Shown here in pieces: positions 20,677 to 34,286 of a stretch of 64,000 nucleotides of DNA. The DNA lies in the NCBI RefSeq assembly GCF_014639435.1, contig NZ_BMFZ01000005.1, forward strand, positions 124,001-188,000, given 5' to 3'. Below the pieces are notes generated by a model. That model was not told the DNA's origin. It saw nothing but the letters and a program-made list of their open reading frames with translations, and ran no database searches. This stretch comes from Hafnia psychrotolerans (GTDB taxonomy: Bacteria; Pseudomonadota; Gammaproteobacteria; Enterobacterales; Enterobacteriaceae). Numbering within the stretch: the first letter of the stretch is position 1; every line of letters begins with the position of its first letter. The position numbers and the translations under genes were made by a program.

Positions 20677-22145
20677 ACAGCACCCTTTTAAATACGTCAT
20701 CCTTGCGTGATGCTGACAAGCACAATTCAGAGGCTGCACTGGATGTACTCTGCCAGCGCTATAAAGCCATCGTGCTATACAAGGACGAATCCCATTTGAA
20801 CGTCGCTTGCCATGAGGATGAAGGTGACACTGAGGCACTCAGCAAAGCTCTACAGTTCGCTTGCGGGCTAAAGGTACACATTGAACGCTGGCCTCAGGCA
20901 CGCTTTGAGCAAGCGTTGGAAAAACCAGCACGCGATTCAGCCATAGAACAAACCAGCTCGCTGAAAATTACAGATGCCGATGAGCTGGAGAATATCAGCG
21001 ATGCTCCGGTGGTTAACTTCCTCAATAAAACGCTCCGGATGGCGATATTACGTAGGGCTTCAGACATTCACTTCGAGCCAGGAGAGCGTAATCTGCGCAT
21101 TCGTCTGCGTATTGATGGCGTATTGCAGGAGATCCCTGGCCCTGAGTTTTCGATGGCTGCCAGTCTGTGTGCCCGGCTTAAAATTATGGGGCAACTCAAC
21201 GTCGCCGAACGCCGTCTACCGCAAGATGGACAATTACTGATTACTTTTCAAAACCAGCGCTACTCGATGCGTATTGCCTCCCTGCCCGTTTTACACGGTG
21301 AAAAAATCGTGCTGCGGATCCTGCATATGGCCCAACAGGATTTAAGCATGAACCAGCTCGGGTTTACGAGAGAGGACCTCAGACATTATGTCAACGCGCT
21401 AAAAAAACCACAGGGTCTGATCCTCGTCACAGGCCCGACCGGTAGCGGGAAAACGGTGACGCTCTATAGCGGATTACGCCATCTGAATGCGGCAGAACGC
21501 AATATTAGCAGCGTTGAAGACCCGGTTGAGATCCCTGTCATCGGGATAAACCAAACACAAGTTAATACTAAAACCGATCTGAGTTTTGCCCGAGTGCTAA
21601 GGGCTCTGCTAAGGCAGGACCCTGATGTCATTATGGTGGGTGAAATACGCGACAAAGAAACCGCAGAAATTGCGATTAAAGCCGCACAAACTGGGCATTT
21701 GGTCTTATCGACGCTACACACTAACTCGACCTGTGAAACCTTGAGTCGCCTGGTCCAAATGGGAATTGAAAGCTACCACATTGCAGCCAGTTTACGTCTG
21801 GTCATCGCACAGCGACTCGTCCGCAAACTCTGTCCTCATTGCCGTAAACCCCATGCCACCTTTATTGAAGCCGGTAAAGCAGAACCCGTGCCCATTTGGT
21901 TAGCTGTAGGCTGCAGTCACTGTTCCTCTGGTTACTACGGGCGAACCGGAATTTATGAAATCCTCACCATTACCGCGCGTTTACAACAGGCATTGGTGAT
22001 CGGTTCTAGCGTGTCAGAACTTAACAAAATTGCACGTGAGCAAGGTCATAAGAGCCTGCTGGAAGCGGGGACCGCTCTGGTGGAACAGGGAGTGACTACA
22101 CTTGAAGAATTATACCGAGTGACGGGTGAAGGTGTGGAAACATGA
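20673..22145 (+). CDS. hofB: Type IV pilus assembly ATPase HofB (GspE/PilB family)
   Basis: This is the cytoplasmic hexameric ATPase predicted to drive pilin polymerisation. At 490 residues it is somewhat longer than E. coli HofB. Motifs: LRRASDIHFEP in the N2 domain, Walker A GPTGSGKT near residue 255, the Asp box around SSVEDPVEIPVIGINQTQVN, Walker B VIMVGEIRD near 320, the His box TGHLVLSTLHTNST, and a tetracysteine zinc site (CPHC near 387, then CSHC near 412). All catalytic residues appear intact. The start ATGA overlaps the ppdD stop and the end overlaps hofC by four bases, suggesting translational coupling. Confidence 0.94.
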   Translation: MNSTLLNTSSLRDADKHNSEAALDVLCQRYKAIVLYKDESHLNVACHEDEGDTEALSKALQFACGLKVHIERWPQARFEQALEKPARDSAIEQTSSLKITDADELENISDAPVVNFLNKTLRMAILRRASDIHFEPGERNLRIRLRIDGVLQEIPGPEFSMAASLCARLKIMGQLNVAERRLPQDGQLLITFQNQRYSMRIASLPVLHGEKIVLRILHMAQQDLSMNQLGFTREDLRHYVNALKKPQGLILVTGPTGSGKTVTLYSGLRHLNAAERNISSVEDPVEIPVIGINQTQVNTKTDLSFARVLRALLRQDPDVIMVGEIRDKETAEIAIKAAQTGHLVLSTLHTNSTCETLSRLVQMGIESYHIAASLRLVIAQRLVRKLCPHCRKPHATFIEAGKAEPVPIWLAVGCSHCSSGYYGRTGIYEILTITARLQQALVIGSSVSELNKIAREQGHKSLLEAGTALVEQGVTTLEELYRVTGEGVET

Positions 22146-23365
22146 ATACAGTCCCTCAATCCAATAGCAATATCTGTGTCCTGTATCGTTGGCAGGCCAT
22201 TGATGCACAAGGACAGTTACAAACTGGAGAACGACTGGCGAGTGCCTCTTCTGAGGTCCATCACCAGCTCTTTGCCCTTTCACTGCAACCCATTTTAGTC
22301 AAAAAACAGATACGGCTGCGGGCCGCATATTGGCGAAATTCAGACCTCATTGCTCTGATAAGACAATTAGCCACGCTATTACAGGCCGGACTCCCGTTGG
22401 TCAACAGTCTGATGTTGTTGGCTGGAGAACATTCAAAAGCGCCCTGGCGTTGTATGTTGAAAGACATTGCCTGTGGGGTGAAAGAAGGGAAGCCTTTATC
22501 GACGATGTTAACCACATTCCCTGACGTGTTTCCGCCTATTTACCGGCAGGTTATTTCCATAGGAGAATTAACGGGCCAGCTTGATCGGTGTTGCCTGCAA
22601 CTGGCCGCGCAGCAAGAGCAGCAGGATGAACTACGCAAAAAAGTGAAGAAGGCTCTCCGCTATCCACTGATCGTCAGTTCCATTGCAATCATTGTCACCG
22701 TTATCATGCTAACAATGGTGCTGCCTGAGTTCACCAAAATATACGCCTCATTTGATGCCACTTTGCCTTGGTTCACGGAACTGTTGATGATAGCGTCAAA
22801 AGCTTTGATCAGTTATGGTCCCGCGTTTGCCCTGTTAAATATAGTGTTAGCCATAGCTTATATAAGAATCTACCACCCGCAGCCAATCTGGCGTTGGCGA
22901 GAACAGAGCATACTGTTACGCATACCATTAGTAAGACAACTGGTTGCAGACAGTTGTCTGGGACAAATATTCCAGACCCTCGCAATGACGCAACAGGCAG
23001 GAATGACACTGCTGACAGGATTGGATGCTGCTGCAACGTCATCAACGAACTTACTTTTCCAACGCGCTGTAATGGGTATTAAAGAGCAATTGGCGCTGGG
23101 TATTCCGCTGCATACCGCGATTGGTCACTCACCTTTGTTTCCCTCACTTTGTCAGCAGTTAGTCCGTATTGGTGAAGAGTCTGGCTCACTGGACGATATT
23201 TTATTGAAACTGGCACATTGGCATAACCAAAATGCTAATCAATTAGCAGAGACGATGTCACAATCTATCGAGCCGATATTGATGGTTGTAATGGGGATTG
23301 TGGTGGGCGGCCTGGTCATTGCCATGTATTTGCCCATATTCCAGCTGGGATCTGTCATGGGCTAA
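22142..23365 (+). CDS. hofC: Type IV pilus inner-membrane platform protein HofC (GspF/PilC family)
   Basis: This 407-residue platform protein has two GspF domains. The first carries LIRQLATLLQAGLPLVNSL and the second IFQTLAMTQQAGMTLLTGLDAA, each leading into a hydrophobic segment; three membrane segments are expected (around 175-200, 215-240 and 375-400). IRIGEESGSLDDIL and QSIEPILMVVMGIVVGG are typical. With HofB it forms the motor platform for PpdD assembly. It is the last gene of the operon; a weak hairpin follows at about 23388-23408. Confidence 0.93.
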   Translation: MNTVPQSNSNICVLYRWQAIDAQGQLQTGERLASASSEVHHQLFALSLQPILVKKQIRLRAAYWRNSDLIALIRQLATLLQAGLPLVNSLMLLAGEHSKAPWRCMLKDIACGVKEGKPLSTMLTTFPDVFPPIYRQVISIGELTGQLDRCCLQLAAQQEQQDELRKKVKKALRYPLIVSSIAIIVTVIMLTMVLPEFTKIYASFDATLPWFTELLMIASKALISYGPAFALLNIVLAIAYIRIYHPQPIWRWREQSILLRIPLVRQLVADSCLGQIFQTLAMTQQAGMTLLTGLDAAATSSTNLLFQRAVMGIKEQLALGIPLHTAIGHSPLFPSLCQQLVRIGEESGSLDDILLKLAHWHNQNANQLAETMSQSIEPILMVVMGIVVGGLVIAMYLPIFQLGSVMG

Positions 23366-23387
23366 GTGCTGCAGCCAAAAGTAACAT

Positions 23388-23415
23388 GCGGCAGTATGAT
23401 ACCGCCGCTGTTTTG
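23388..23415 (+). terminator. Weak hairpin terminator after hofC
   Basis: GCGGCAGTAT (23388-23397) pairs with ATACCGCCGC (23399-23408) with one mismatch and an extremely short loop, followed by TGTTTT. It lies between convergent hofC and guaC. Confidence 0.4.
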
Positions 23416-23433
23416 GGCAATGATATAGCGTAT

Positions 23434-24477
23434 TTAGTTTGAACCAAAAAGTCGGTTTTCCTGTTCAGCCACCCGAATAAATGTTGTACGTTTAGTCAGC
23501 TCTTTCAAGCGTTCCGCACCAACATAAGTACAAGCTGAACGCAATCCGCCGAGAATATCACGCACGGTATTTTCTACCGGCCCACGTAAGGGCAGCTTGA
23601 CCGTTTTACCTTCAGCTGCCCGGTACTCAGCGACACCGCCAACATGGCGCTTCATCGCGGATTCGGAACTCATACCGTAAAACAGCATGAATTTCTCGCC
23701 GTCTTCTTCAACAACTGTCCCTTCACATTCATCGTGCGCAGCGAGCATACCGCCCAGCATGACGAAATCGGCACCCCCGCCAAAGGCTTTCGCTACATCA
23801 CCCGGTACTGCACAACCGCCATCACTCACGATTTGCCCACCCAATCCATGCGCGGCATCGGCACATTCTATGACCGCAGAAAGTTGCGGATATCCCACGC
23901 CGGTTTTAACCCGTGTAGTACAAACCGAACCCGGGCCAATGCCGACTTTAACGATATCTGCACCTGAAAGGATAAGTTCTTCAACCATTTCGCCAGTCAC
24001 AACATTTCCGGCACAAATAACTTTATCCGGACATGCCTCACGGACACGTTTTAGAAACGACACAAAATGTTCCGAATAGCCATTAGCAACATCAAGACAC
24101 ACAAATTTAAGCAGCGGTGAAAGCGCCAAAATTTGCTTCATTTTGACGAAATCAGCTTCTGAAGTGCCTGTCGATACCATCACGTGGCGCAGAACAGAAT
24201 CGGTGGAGGCATCAACAAATGCCTTCCATTGTTCAACGCTGTAGTGTTTATGAACCGCCGTCAGTACATCGAATGAAGCCAGTGCTTCCGCCATGCGAAA
24301 AGTTCCGACCGTATCCATGTTTGCGGCAATGATGGGGGTACCTGACCATTTAAAACCGGAGTGTTTGAAGGTAAAAGTGCGCTCTAGCTCAACTTCGGAA
24401 CGGCTCTTGAGGGTTGAGCGTTTTGGTCGAATCAAAACGTCTTTGAATCCTAATTTCAAATCTTCTTCAATGCGCAT
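23434..24477 (-). CDS. guaC: GMP reductase
   Basis: GuaC reductively deaminates GMP to IMP with NADPH, connecting the guanine and adenine nucleotide pools. The 347-residue protein has the E. coli length and the IMPDH/GMPR TIM barrel. The active-site loop [20 protein letters not shown] contains the catalytic cysteine; [29 protein letters not shown] is the phosphate-binding region, and [11 protein letters not shown] is the mobile flap. No CBS domains are present, which separates it from GuaB. ATG at 24477 follows an AGGA motif. It is divergent from coaE. Confidence 0.97.
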   Translation of the reverse strand: MRIEEDLKLGFKDVLIRPKRSTLKSRSEVELERTFTFKHSGFKWSGTPIIAANMDTVGTFRMAEALASFDVLTAVHKHYSVEQWKAFVDASTDSVLRHVMVSTGTSEADFVKMKQILALSPLLKFVCLDVANGYSEHFVSFLKRVREACPDKVICAGNVVTGEMVEELILSGADIVKVGIGPGSVCTTRVKTGVGYPQLSAVIECADAAHGLGGQIVSDGGCAVPGDVAKAFGGGADFVMLGGMLAAHDECEGTVVEEDGEKFMLFYGMSSESAMKRHVGGVAEYRAAEGKTVKLPLRGPVENTVRDILGGLRSACTYVGAERLKELTKRTTFIRVAEQENRLFGSN

Positions 24478-24730
24478 GGGGTCATGTCCTGGGTTTTTCG
24501 ATAAATCGTGGCGACGTATCGCTGGGATGTTCGACGGAGTTTGTTTAGCACCCTTCCAGTGGTTTTATCATACGCATGAAAACCATAACGGCAAGACTGC
24601 TTTCATAACTTTAATCCCCCATCTGTCGCTCCGACTTAAGGCATTTCAAACCAAAAGCGCGATGAGCACGGCTTGCACTTACTCATAATCTCTTTATCAT
24701 TTAGCCCAACTGTTATTAGTGAGCAAGCCA

Positions 24731-25360
24731 ATGAGTTATGTCGTTGCATTGACCGGTGGTATCGGCAGTGGCAAGAGTACTGTGGCAGAAAGTTTTGCAC
24801 GCCATGGTGTCAGCATTGTTGACGCTGATGTGATTGCGCGCCAGGTGGTTGAACCCGGGCAACCTGCACTCCAGGATTTGTCGGATCGATTGGGTAAGCA
24901 AATCCTTCTTCCTGATGGATCGCTAAATCGTGCCGTTCTGCGAGAAATCATCTTTAGCGACCCATCGATTAAACAGTGGGTGAATCAGCTTTTGCATCCG
25001 TTAATACATGCTAAAACCAGGCAATTGATCTCCGCGGCCACAACGCCTTACGTACTGTGGGTTGTGCCACTGTTAATTGAAAATGGTTTACAAAAACAGG
25101 CAAATCGTGTGTTGGCGGTGGATGTTGATGAACAAACTCAACTTGCCAGAACCATGTTGCGAGATGGCGTGAACCGCCAGCAGGCAGAACAAATCCTCTG
25201 CGCCCAGGTAAGTCGACAACAGCGACTCGCCTGCGCTGATGACATTATTGATAACAGCGGTGGTGTCGAGACGATCGAACCGCGCGTTGCTTCATTACAT
25301 AGCCGTTATCTGGAATTAGCGTTTTCAGCGGCCCAACAGGATATTGACAAGAATGAGTGA
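24731..25360 (+). CDS. coaE: Dephospho-CoA kinase
   Basis: CoaE phosphorylates the 3'-hydroxyl of dephospho-CoA in the last step of coenzyme A synthesis. It has 209 residues (206 in E. coli). The P-loop [18 protein letters not shown] is at residues about 6-23; [13 protein letters not shown] and [12 protein letters not shown] are the substrate-binding stretches. ATG at 24731 matches the family N-terminus ([10 protein letters not shown]); a GTG four codons upstream is possible, and neither has a strong Shine-Dalgarno. The end overlaps zapD by eight bases, as part of coaE-zapD-yacG. Confidence 0.95.
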   Translation: MSYVVALTGGIGSGKSTVAESFARHGVSIVDADVIARQVVEPGQPALQDLSDRLGKQILLPDGSLNRAVLREIIFSDPSIKQWVNQLLHPLIHAKTRQLISAATTPYVLWVVPLLIENGLQKQANRVLAVDVDEQTQLARTMLRDGVNRQQAEQILCAQVSRQQRLACADDIIDNSGGVETIEPRVASLHSRYLELAFSAAQQDIDKNE

Positions 25361-26105
25361 TGTAGTAACTACCGTTCTCTTTGAACATCCTTTAAATGAA
25401 AAAATGCGCACCTGGCTGCGTATTGAGTTTTTATTGCAGCAAATGCATGAAAACACTCAGATCACTTCAATTTCTACCGCCCTGATTTTTTTTCGTACTG
25501 CATCTGATTTACTCGATGTACTGGAACGCGGTGAAGTGCGAACTGATTTATTGAAAGAGCTCGAGCGTCAGCAACAGAAACTCTCACAATGGAAAGACGT
25601 TCCGGGGGTTGATACCTCGCGAATCGATTCACTTCGTGGCGATCTTAAACAAGCGGCAGCAATGTTAATGAAAGCGCCGCGTATTGGTCAGGCTTTACGA
25701 GATGATCGTCTGATTGCGTTGGTTCGCCAGCGGCTAAGCATCCCCGGAGGCTGCTGTAGTTTTGACCTGCCTACGCTACACATATGGCTGCATATGCTAC
25801 AAAGCCAACGTGATAATGAGGTGCAAGGCTGGCTAGAAACCTTGTCTCCGCTGCATAATGCACTCACTCTGGTGTTGGCATTAATCAGGCAATCGGGCAT
25901 CTTCCGTAATCAGATCAGCCTTAATGGTTTTTTCCAGGAAAATGCGGAAGGTGCTGACTTGCTAAGAATGCGCATTTCATTGGAAAATAAAATTTATCCG
26001 CAAGTGTCTGGTCATAAAACCCGTTACGCCATCCGCTTTTTACCGCTGGACAGTGAGCGCGGTCAGGTGCCAGCCAGACTGACTTTTGAACTTGCCTGTT
26101 GTTAG
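25353..26105 (+). CDS. zapD: Cell division protein ZapD
   Basis: ZapD is a cytoplasmic dimer that cross-links FtsZ protofilaments through the FtsZ C-terminal peptide. It has 250 residues (247 in E. coli). The N-terminal [23 protein letters not shown] and the central [25 protein letters not shown] match the family strongly. The ATG at 25353 lies inside the coaE stop region and is preferred over a TTG three codons upstream. Its FtsZ partner is encoded about 5.7 kb downstream in this window. Confidence 0.95.
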   Translation: MSDVVTTVLFEHPLNEKMRTWLRIEFLLQQMHENTQITSISTALIFFRTASDLLDVLERGEVRTDLLKELERQQQKLSQWKDVPGVDTSRIDSLRGDLKQAAAMLMKAPRIGQALRDDRLIALVRQRLSIPGGCCSFDLPTLHIWLHMLQSQRDNEVQGWLETLSPLHNALTLVLALIRQSGIFRNQISLNGFFQENAEGADLLRMRISLENKIYPQVSGHKTRYAIRFLPLDSERGQVPARLTFELACC

Positions 26106-26113
26106 GAGTAAGA

Positions 26114-26314
26114 ATGGATCCCGAAATTATTGTTGTGAAGTGTCCGACCTGCGGCAAATCTGTGGTCTGGGGTGCACAGAGCCCATACCGTCCTTTTTGC
26201 TGTAAACGCTGCCAGTTGATTGATCTTGGCGAATGGGCTGATGAAGAAAAACGTATCCCGAGTAAAGGAGAAATCAACGATCTGGATGATTGGAGTGAAG
26301 AAGACCTCCGTTAA
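26114..26314 (+). CDS. yacG: DNA gyrase inhibitor YacG (zinc protein)
   Basis: YacG is a small zinc-finger protein reported to bind GyrB and inhibit gyrase. It has 66 residues (65 in E. coli). The four zinc cysteines are in CPTCGK (first pair) and [12 protein letters not shown] (second pair), followed by an acidic tail ([10 protein letters not shown]...DDWSEEDL). ATG at 26114 has GGAG six bases upstream, just after the zapD stop. It is the third gene of the coaE-zapD-yacG set. Confidence 0.95.
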   Translation: MDPEIIVVKCPTCGKSVVWGAQSPYRPFCCKRCQLIDLGEWADEEKRIPSKGEINDLDDWSEEDLR

Positions 26315-26337
26315 TTCGCAGCAAACCATCAGAACGT

Positions 26338-26354
26338 TAAGGGCCTGAGGCCCT
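26338..26354 (+). terminator. Short hairpin after yacG
   Basis: AAGGGCC (26338-26344) and GGCCCTT (26348-26354) pair perfectly around TGA. The following sequence (GATATTAAT) lacks a U run, so termination is uncertain. Confidence 0.4.
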
Positions 26355-26379
26355 TGATATTAATACCCAGTAAATCGCG

Positions 26380-26781
26380 TTAAATTTCGCCACTGATTAA
26401 CGCTTTCACTATCGACTCATTAGCCGGCGGAAAGTCTTCCGGTTTTAGTTCTGATTGAGGTAACCAGCGCATAGGCTGTCCCTCTTTACCATAAGGCTCT
26501 CCTTGCCATTTCTCGACCAAATGAAAATGTAGAATGATCACACGGTCCGGGAAAATGTGCTCAAGGCTTTTAATTAGCACCGGTCGTTCGGCCACAATCC
26601 CCGTTTCTTCTTGCAGTTCGCGAACAACGGCTTCGCAAGGTGTTTCATCCGCTTCAACCTTACCGCCCGGAAACTCCCAAAAACCAGCCATATGCGATGA
26701 TGCATCACGCTGCGTGATAAAGATTTCATTCTGCGAATTACGAATAATACCCACCGAAATAGTTATTTTTTTCAGCGTCAT
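26380..26781 (-). CDS. mutT: 8-oxo-dGTP diphosphatase MutT
   Basis: MutT hydrolyses 8-oxo-dGTP, preventing A:T to C:G transversions. The 133-residue protein has an intact Nudix box ([24 protein letters not shown] region, with the REXXEE catalytic glutamates). ATG at 26781 is chosen because AAGGA lies eight bases upstream; an in-frame ATG three codons further out would overlap the Shine-Dalgarno. The protein is more diverged from E. coli (129 residues) than its neighbours but keeps the same fold and position after secA. Confidence 0.93.
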   Translation of the reverse strand: MTLKKITISVGIIRNSQNEIFITQRDASSHMAGFWEFPGGKVEADETPCEAVVRELQEETGIVAERPVLIKSLEHIFPDRVIILHFHLVEKWQGEPYGKEGQPMRWLPQSELKPEDFPPANESIVKALISGEI

Positions 26782-26820
26782 TATATCCATCCTTAAAACA
26801 TGACTTGTTTTAGATAAAAA

Positions 26821-26850
26821 GAAAGGCGGTGATTAGCCGCCCTTCTTTTT
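26821..26850 (-). terminator. Bidirectional terminator between secA and mutT
   Basis: GAAAGGCGG (26821-26829) and CCGCCCTTC (26837-26845) form a stem with U-rich sequence on both sides (TTTTTTAT on plus, TTTCTTTTT on minus). It would end secM-secA transcripts, so mutT may depend on readthrough or on its own promoter. Confidence 0.75.
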
Positions 26851-26872
26851 TATACACTCACTAAGTCACAGC

Positions 26873-29596
<2,724 letters not shown>

Positions 29597-29616
29597 AATG
29601 CTTAATGTCTCTTTGA

Positions 29617-29633
29617 GGCCACGTAAAGTGGCC
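29617..29633 (-). promoter_or_regulatory. secM-secA intergenic hairpin
   Basis: GGCCAC (29617-29622) and GTGGCC (29628-29633) form a perfect 6-bp stem about 20 bases before the secA ATG. In E. coli an intergenic stem sequesters the secA ribosome binding site until SecM stalling opens it. The secA site here is weak (AGAGAC), and how much of it is masked is not clear by eye. Confidence 0.5.
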
Positions 29634-29692
29634 ACTGTTTTGTTGATTTATTGATAGAACCAAAAATTAAAAATCTTTGAAATCGAAGGAGG

Positions 29693-30217
29693 TTAACTCA
29701 AAGACAATGGGCCGGCACGAATGCCTTGCACCTGAGCCAGCCATAGACCGGGTTGATGCTGATGGGTAGAAAGAATCTGCGGTTGGCGAGTCTGGCGGAT
29801 GATAACCGGTGGTTTTGGCTCATGCGTCAATAATGCGTTGAGGGTTACCAGTAATGCCAGTTGCTGAATATGAAGCGGTTCGGCTTCCTGAATGATGATT
29901 TCAGGCGCAGTGGTATAGGATACCTGCGGGGCCAGAGCAAAAGAAAGGTGGCGAATTACGGTGCGAAGTGCATGCTGTTGCCAGTAATCGACCCCAAATG
30001 CAGGCCGTCGATGTGCCTGAAGCAGAGCGAGATTCGTCAGCCCTGTACTCCCGATGCTTAACCGGTTTAAGCTTGAGGACGTATTAGGTACCGCGGCCAG
30101 TTCTGTTTGCGTCAGGTTTGTGGACACGCCGAAGCTAGCCGCGACCATCCCCAAAAGGAGATGTGGCCAAAAATACCTTCTGCCAAATTGTCGCCAACGA
30201 TTTAGAATACCAATCAC
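29693..30217 (-). CDS. secM: Secretion monitor SecM
   Basis: SecM is a secreted leader protein whose translation pauses near its end; export pulls the ribosome free, and pausing exposes the secA start. The 174-residue protein keeps the E. coli N-terminus ([24 protein letters not shown]), a long basic signal peptide, and the [21 protein letters not shown] block. It ends in the arrest peptide [17 protein letters not shown]. The start is GTG at 30217, as commonly annotated in E. coli. Arrest-critical Trp159, Gly165, Ile166, Arg167, Ala168, Gly169 and Pro170 are kept, but the position of E. coli Phe150 is His154 and that of Ile156 is Leu160 (see findings). Codons 21-85 are poorly conserved. Confidence 0.93.
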   Translation of the reverse strand: MIGILNRWRQFGRRYFWPHLLLGMVAASFGVSTNLTQTELAAVPNTSSSLNRLSIGSTGLTNLALLQAHRRPAFGVDYWQQHALRTVIRHLSFALAPQVSYTTAPEIIIQEAEPLHIQQLALLVTLNALLTHEPKPPVIIRQTRQPQILSTHQHQPGLWLAQVQGIRAGPLSLS

Positions 30218-30243
30218 AAGTTTACAATCCGCCGGAGCCGGTC

Positions 30244-30768
30244 ATGCGCGATAGTCGCCCACAATTATTAGATGTCCTGTTCGATGATGCCTCTTCAGCG
30301 GACAAAAGCCCGCTGCGACTCGTTCAGCAACGTGCTGCGGCATTATTAAAACTTAACCGCGCCGTGAAAGGCTTGTTACCTAAACCCATGAAACCATGGT
30401 GTCGTGTTGGTAATTATCGACAAGGTGTTTTAGTGCTGGAAATAGCAAACGCCAGTTGGATGATGCGACTACGCTATGAACAACCCGCACTCCTCTCTGC
30501 ACTTCGAGCGCAAATTCTACCATCATTGTCATCAATCGACATCAGGATTAATCCCTCACTGATGGTGAAAGTGGAAAATGTATCGCAGTTTAAGGATCAG
30601 ACAAGCGCATCAACGTCCGGCGGGAAACCGTTCAGACATCTGAGTGCAGAAAGTGCACAGGAACTAATGATACTCGCGAGCCGAAGCCCTGAGAAACTTA
30701 GAAAGGCATTAGAACGACTGGCAGGATTGGCCGGAGAGAGTACCAAACCAACCAGTCGTAATAAATAA
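30244..30768 (+). CDS. DUF721 domain protein (DciA family)
   Basis: This 174-residue basic protein has a DUF721 fold: an N-terminal MRDSRPQLLDVLFDDAS start, the helical LKLNRAVKGLLPKPMKPWCRVGNYRQG region, the core LVLEIANASWMMRLRYEQPALLSALRAQILPSLSSIDIRINP (about 75-116), and a polar tail. DUF721 defines DciA, a loader of the replicative helicase DnaB in many bacteria; E. coli lacks it and uses DnaC. ATG at 30244 is chosen (GGAG seven bases upstream); a start at 30163 would overlap secM. The gene is divergent from secM with 26 bases between the start codons and converges on lpxC with a 15-base gap. Whether it acts in replication here is unknown. Confidence 0.85.
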   Translation: MRDSRPQLLDVLFDDASSADKSPLRLVQQRAAALLKLNRAVKGLLPKPMKPWCRVGNYRQGVLVLEIANASWMMRLRYEQPALLSALRAQILPSLSSIDIRINPSLMVKVENVSQFKDQTSASTSGGKPFRHLSAESAQELMILASRSPEKLRKALERLAGLAGESTKPTSRNK

Positions 30769-30783
30769 TGATATCAGTACCAA

Positions 30784-31719
<936 letters not shown>

Positions 31720-31806
31720 TTATCCATCTATCCTACCAACCTCACAATACTACATGAAGGTTGGTGGGACAGTTTAGCACAAAGAGCGGAGACCCTACAA
31801 TTCGGA

Positions 31807-32958
31807 CTAGTCTGCCTGCTTACGCAGGAAGGCTGGGATGTCCAGATAGTCGGGCTCTTTGTTTGATTGCGTATTCGGATCATTAACCACCTTCGCTGCG
31901 GGTTTGGTTTCCTGCGGCAAAGGCGACAACCCGTGCTGCTGATAACGATGATCCATCACTGGCTGGCTGGCTTTGTTAGTCACCAGAGTGATCTCTGGAC
32001 GCTTGTCCATGCCAATACCGGTTGCCACCACAGTGACACGCAGTTCGTCATTCATTTCTGGGTCAAGGGAAGTCCCGATAACAACAGTCGCATTGTCAGA
32101 AGCGAAAGCACGAATGGTGTTACCTACTGTTTCAAACTCGTCCAGACGCAAATCGAAACCGGCCGTGATGTTGACAAGAACGCCGCGGGCGCCGGACAAA
32201 TCGATGTCTTCCAACAGTGGGCTGGAAATAGCCATTTCGGCGGCTTCTTCCGCACGGTCTTCACCACATGCCACACCGGAGCCCATCATGGCATAACCCA
32301 TTTCAGACATCACGGTACGCACGTCAGCAAAGTCGACGTTCATCAGACCCGGGCGGGTGATCAGTTCTGCAATCCCTTGCACTGCGCCTTTAAGGACGTC
32401 GTTGGCCGCACCGAAGGCGTCTAGCAAAGAAATGCCGCGACCTAATACTTTCAACAACTTGTCATTAGGAATAGTGATCAAGGAGTCAACGTGTTTGGAC
32501 AACTCAGCGATCCCCTGTTCCGCAAAGGCCATTCGCTTCTTACCTTCAAAGTTGAAAGGCTTAGTCACGACAGCGACGGTAAGAATACCCAAATCTTTTG
32601 CAACTTCAGCAACTACTGGCGCGGCACCAGTACCTGTACCGCCACCCATACCCGCTGCAATAAAGACCATATCTGCGCCTTCGAGTGCTGCACGTAGAGC
32701 TTCACGGTCTTCTTCAGCTGAATTGCGGCCTACTTCTGGGTTTGCACCAGCACCCAGACCTTTGGTAATACCGCTACCAATCTGGATAGTCTGGCCTACA
32801 GCCGTTTTACGTAACGCCTGCGCGTCGGTATTAACGGCAAAGAATTCAACACCTTCGATGCGTTCGCGCACCATGTGCTCTACGGCGTTGCCACCGCCAC
32901 CGCCGACGCCGATGACTTTAATCACCGCGTCGTTGGTCAGTTCCATAGGTTCAAACAT
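31807..32958 (-). CDS. ftsZ: Cell division GTPase FtsZ
   Basis: FtsZ polymerises into the Z ring. The 383 residues match E. coli in length and sequence. The tubulin signature GGGTGTG (residues about 104-110), the T7 synergy loop [15 protein letters not shown] near 207, and the conserved C-terminal peptide [14 protein letters not shown], which binds FtsA, ZipA and ZapD, are all present. ATG at 32958 ([10 protein letters not shown]). Between the core and the tail is a Gln/Lys/Asn-rich linker. Confidence 0.98.
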   Translation of the reverse strand: MFEPMELTNDAVIKVIGVGGGGGNAVEHMVRERIEGVEFFAVNTDAQALRKTAVGQTIQIGSGITKGLGAGANPEVGRNSAEEDREALRAALEGADMVFIAAGMGGGTGTGAAPVVAEVAKDLGILTVAVVTKPFNFEGKKRMAFAEQGIAELSKHVDSLITIPNDKLLKVLGRGISLLDAFGAANDVLKGAVQGIAELITRPGLMNVDFADVRTVMSEMGYAMMGSGVACGEDRAEEAAEMAISSPLLEDIDLSGARGVLVNITAGFDLRLDEFETVGNTIRAFASDNATVVIGTSLDPEMNDELRVTVVATGIGMDKRPEITLVTNKASQPVMDHRYQQHGLSPLPQETKPAAKVVNDPNTQSNKEPDYLDIPAFLRKQAD

Positions 32959-33029
32959 AGTTTCTCTCCGTTTTGTGCCTGTCGCTTCGGGATCACAATA
33001 AATGACAGCATGATCCCGTTATTAAAACA

Positions 33030-34286
33030 TTAAAACTCTTTTCTCAACCAGCTGCTGATTCGTTTGAACCAGTTGCCCACTGAGGCGCGTTTTTCCACTT
33101 CTGCCTCACCACTCAGGTGAGACTCTTTTCCATAGTGCAGCAGCCCTACAGCAGTTGAGTAGTAAGGTTCCTGCGCATAATCTGTCAGCCCGGTGATGTT
33201 CAGCGGTTGTCCGATACGCACCTGGGTATGAAATACCCGCTGCGCACAAGCTGCCAGACCATCAATTTGTGCTGCACCGCCAGTCAATACTATTCCGGCA
33301 GCCAGATGATGTTTTACGCCTTGCTGACGTAACTGCTCCTGCAATTGCAAAATCTCATCATTAACTAAATTCAGCAGTTCGGTGTAGCGTGGCTCAATGA
33401 CTTCAGCCAAAGTCTGGCGCTGCAGACTGCGCGGAGGACGCCCTCCCACGCTTGGCACTTCGACGTTTTCGTCTTTCCCAACCATTGCACCCAACGCACA
33501 ACCGTGGCGTACTTTAATCGCTTCGGCATCTGTAGGTGGAGTACCAAATGCATAGGCGATATCACTGGTCACAACGTTACCCGCATAAGGAATAACTTTA
33601 GTATGTCGCAGCGCTCCGCCGGTATAAACCGCAATATCCATGGTGCCGCCACCAATATCGACGACACATACGCCTAATTCACGTTCATCTTCAGTCAAAA
33701 CCGCGTAGCTGGCTGCCAGGCCAGCAAAAATAAGCTGGTCGACTTTCAATCCGCAACGTTCAACGGCTTTAACGATGTTCTTCGCCATATCGTTATGGCA
33801 GGTAATCAAATGAACCTTGGCCTGCATACGCACGCCCGAAAGTCCGACAGGATTTTTGATCCCTTCCTGATAATCGATAGCATATTCCTGTGGAATGACG
33901 TGCAGGACGCGGTGTTCATCGCGAACACGAACCGATTTAGCGGTATGCACTACGTTCTCTACATCTTCCTGTGTTACTTCCTCTTCTGAAATAGGAACCA
34001 TCCCTATTTCATTCTGACAACTGATATGTTTACCAGACAAAGCAAGGTAAACAGAGGAAATTTGGCAATCTGCCATCAATTCTGCCTGATCAATGGCGCG
34101 CTGTACGCATTTCACCACTGATTCAAGGTCATTCACGCCACCTTTATCCATCCCACGCGATGGGCAACTTCCCACGCCAATAATATTGACCATGCCATCG
34201 GGCAGAACTTCCCCTACCAATGCGGCGACCTTCGCCGTGCCGATCTCCAGCCCCACTACCAGTTTTCTGTCCGTCGACTTGATCAT
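33030..34286 (-). CDS. ftsA: Cell division protein FtsA
   Basis: FtsA is an actin-like ATPase that tethers FtsZ to the membrane and recruits the divisome. It has 418 residues (420 in E. coli). It starts [31 protein letters not shown] with the first phosphate loop, has [17 protein letters not shown] as the second, and [12 protein letters not shown] as the adenosine motif. The C-terminal amphipathic membrane-targeting helix is [16 protein letters not shown]. Its start overlaps the ftsQ stop by four bases. Confidence 0.98.
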   Translation of the reverse strand: MIKSTDRKLVVGLEIGTAKVAALVGEVLPDGMVNIIGVGSCPSRGMDKGGVNDLESVVKCVQRAIDQAELMADCQISSVYLALSGKHISCQNEIGMVPISEEEVTQEDVENVVHTAKSVRVRDEHRVLHVIPQEYAIDYQEGIKNPVGLSGVRMQAKVHLITCHNDMAKNIVKAVERCGLKVDQLIFAGLAASYAVLTEDERELGVCVVDIGGGTMDIAVYTGGALRHTKVIPYAGNVVTSDIAYAFGTPPTDAEAIKVRHGCALGAMVGKDENVEVPSVGGRPPRSLQRQTLAEVIEPRYTELLNLVNDEILQLQEQLRQQGVKHHLAAGIVLTGGAAQIDGLAACAQRVFHTQVRIGQPLNITGLTDYAQEPYYSTAVGLLHYGKESHLSGEAEVEKRASVGNWFKRISSWLRKEF

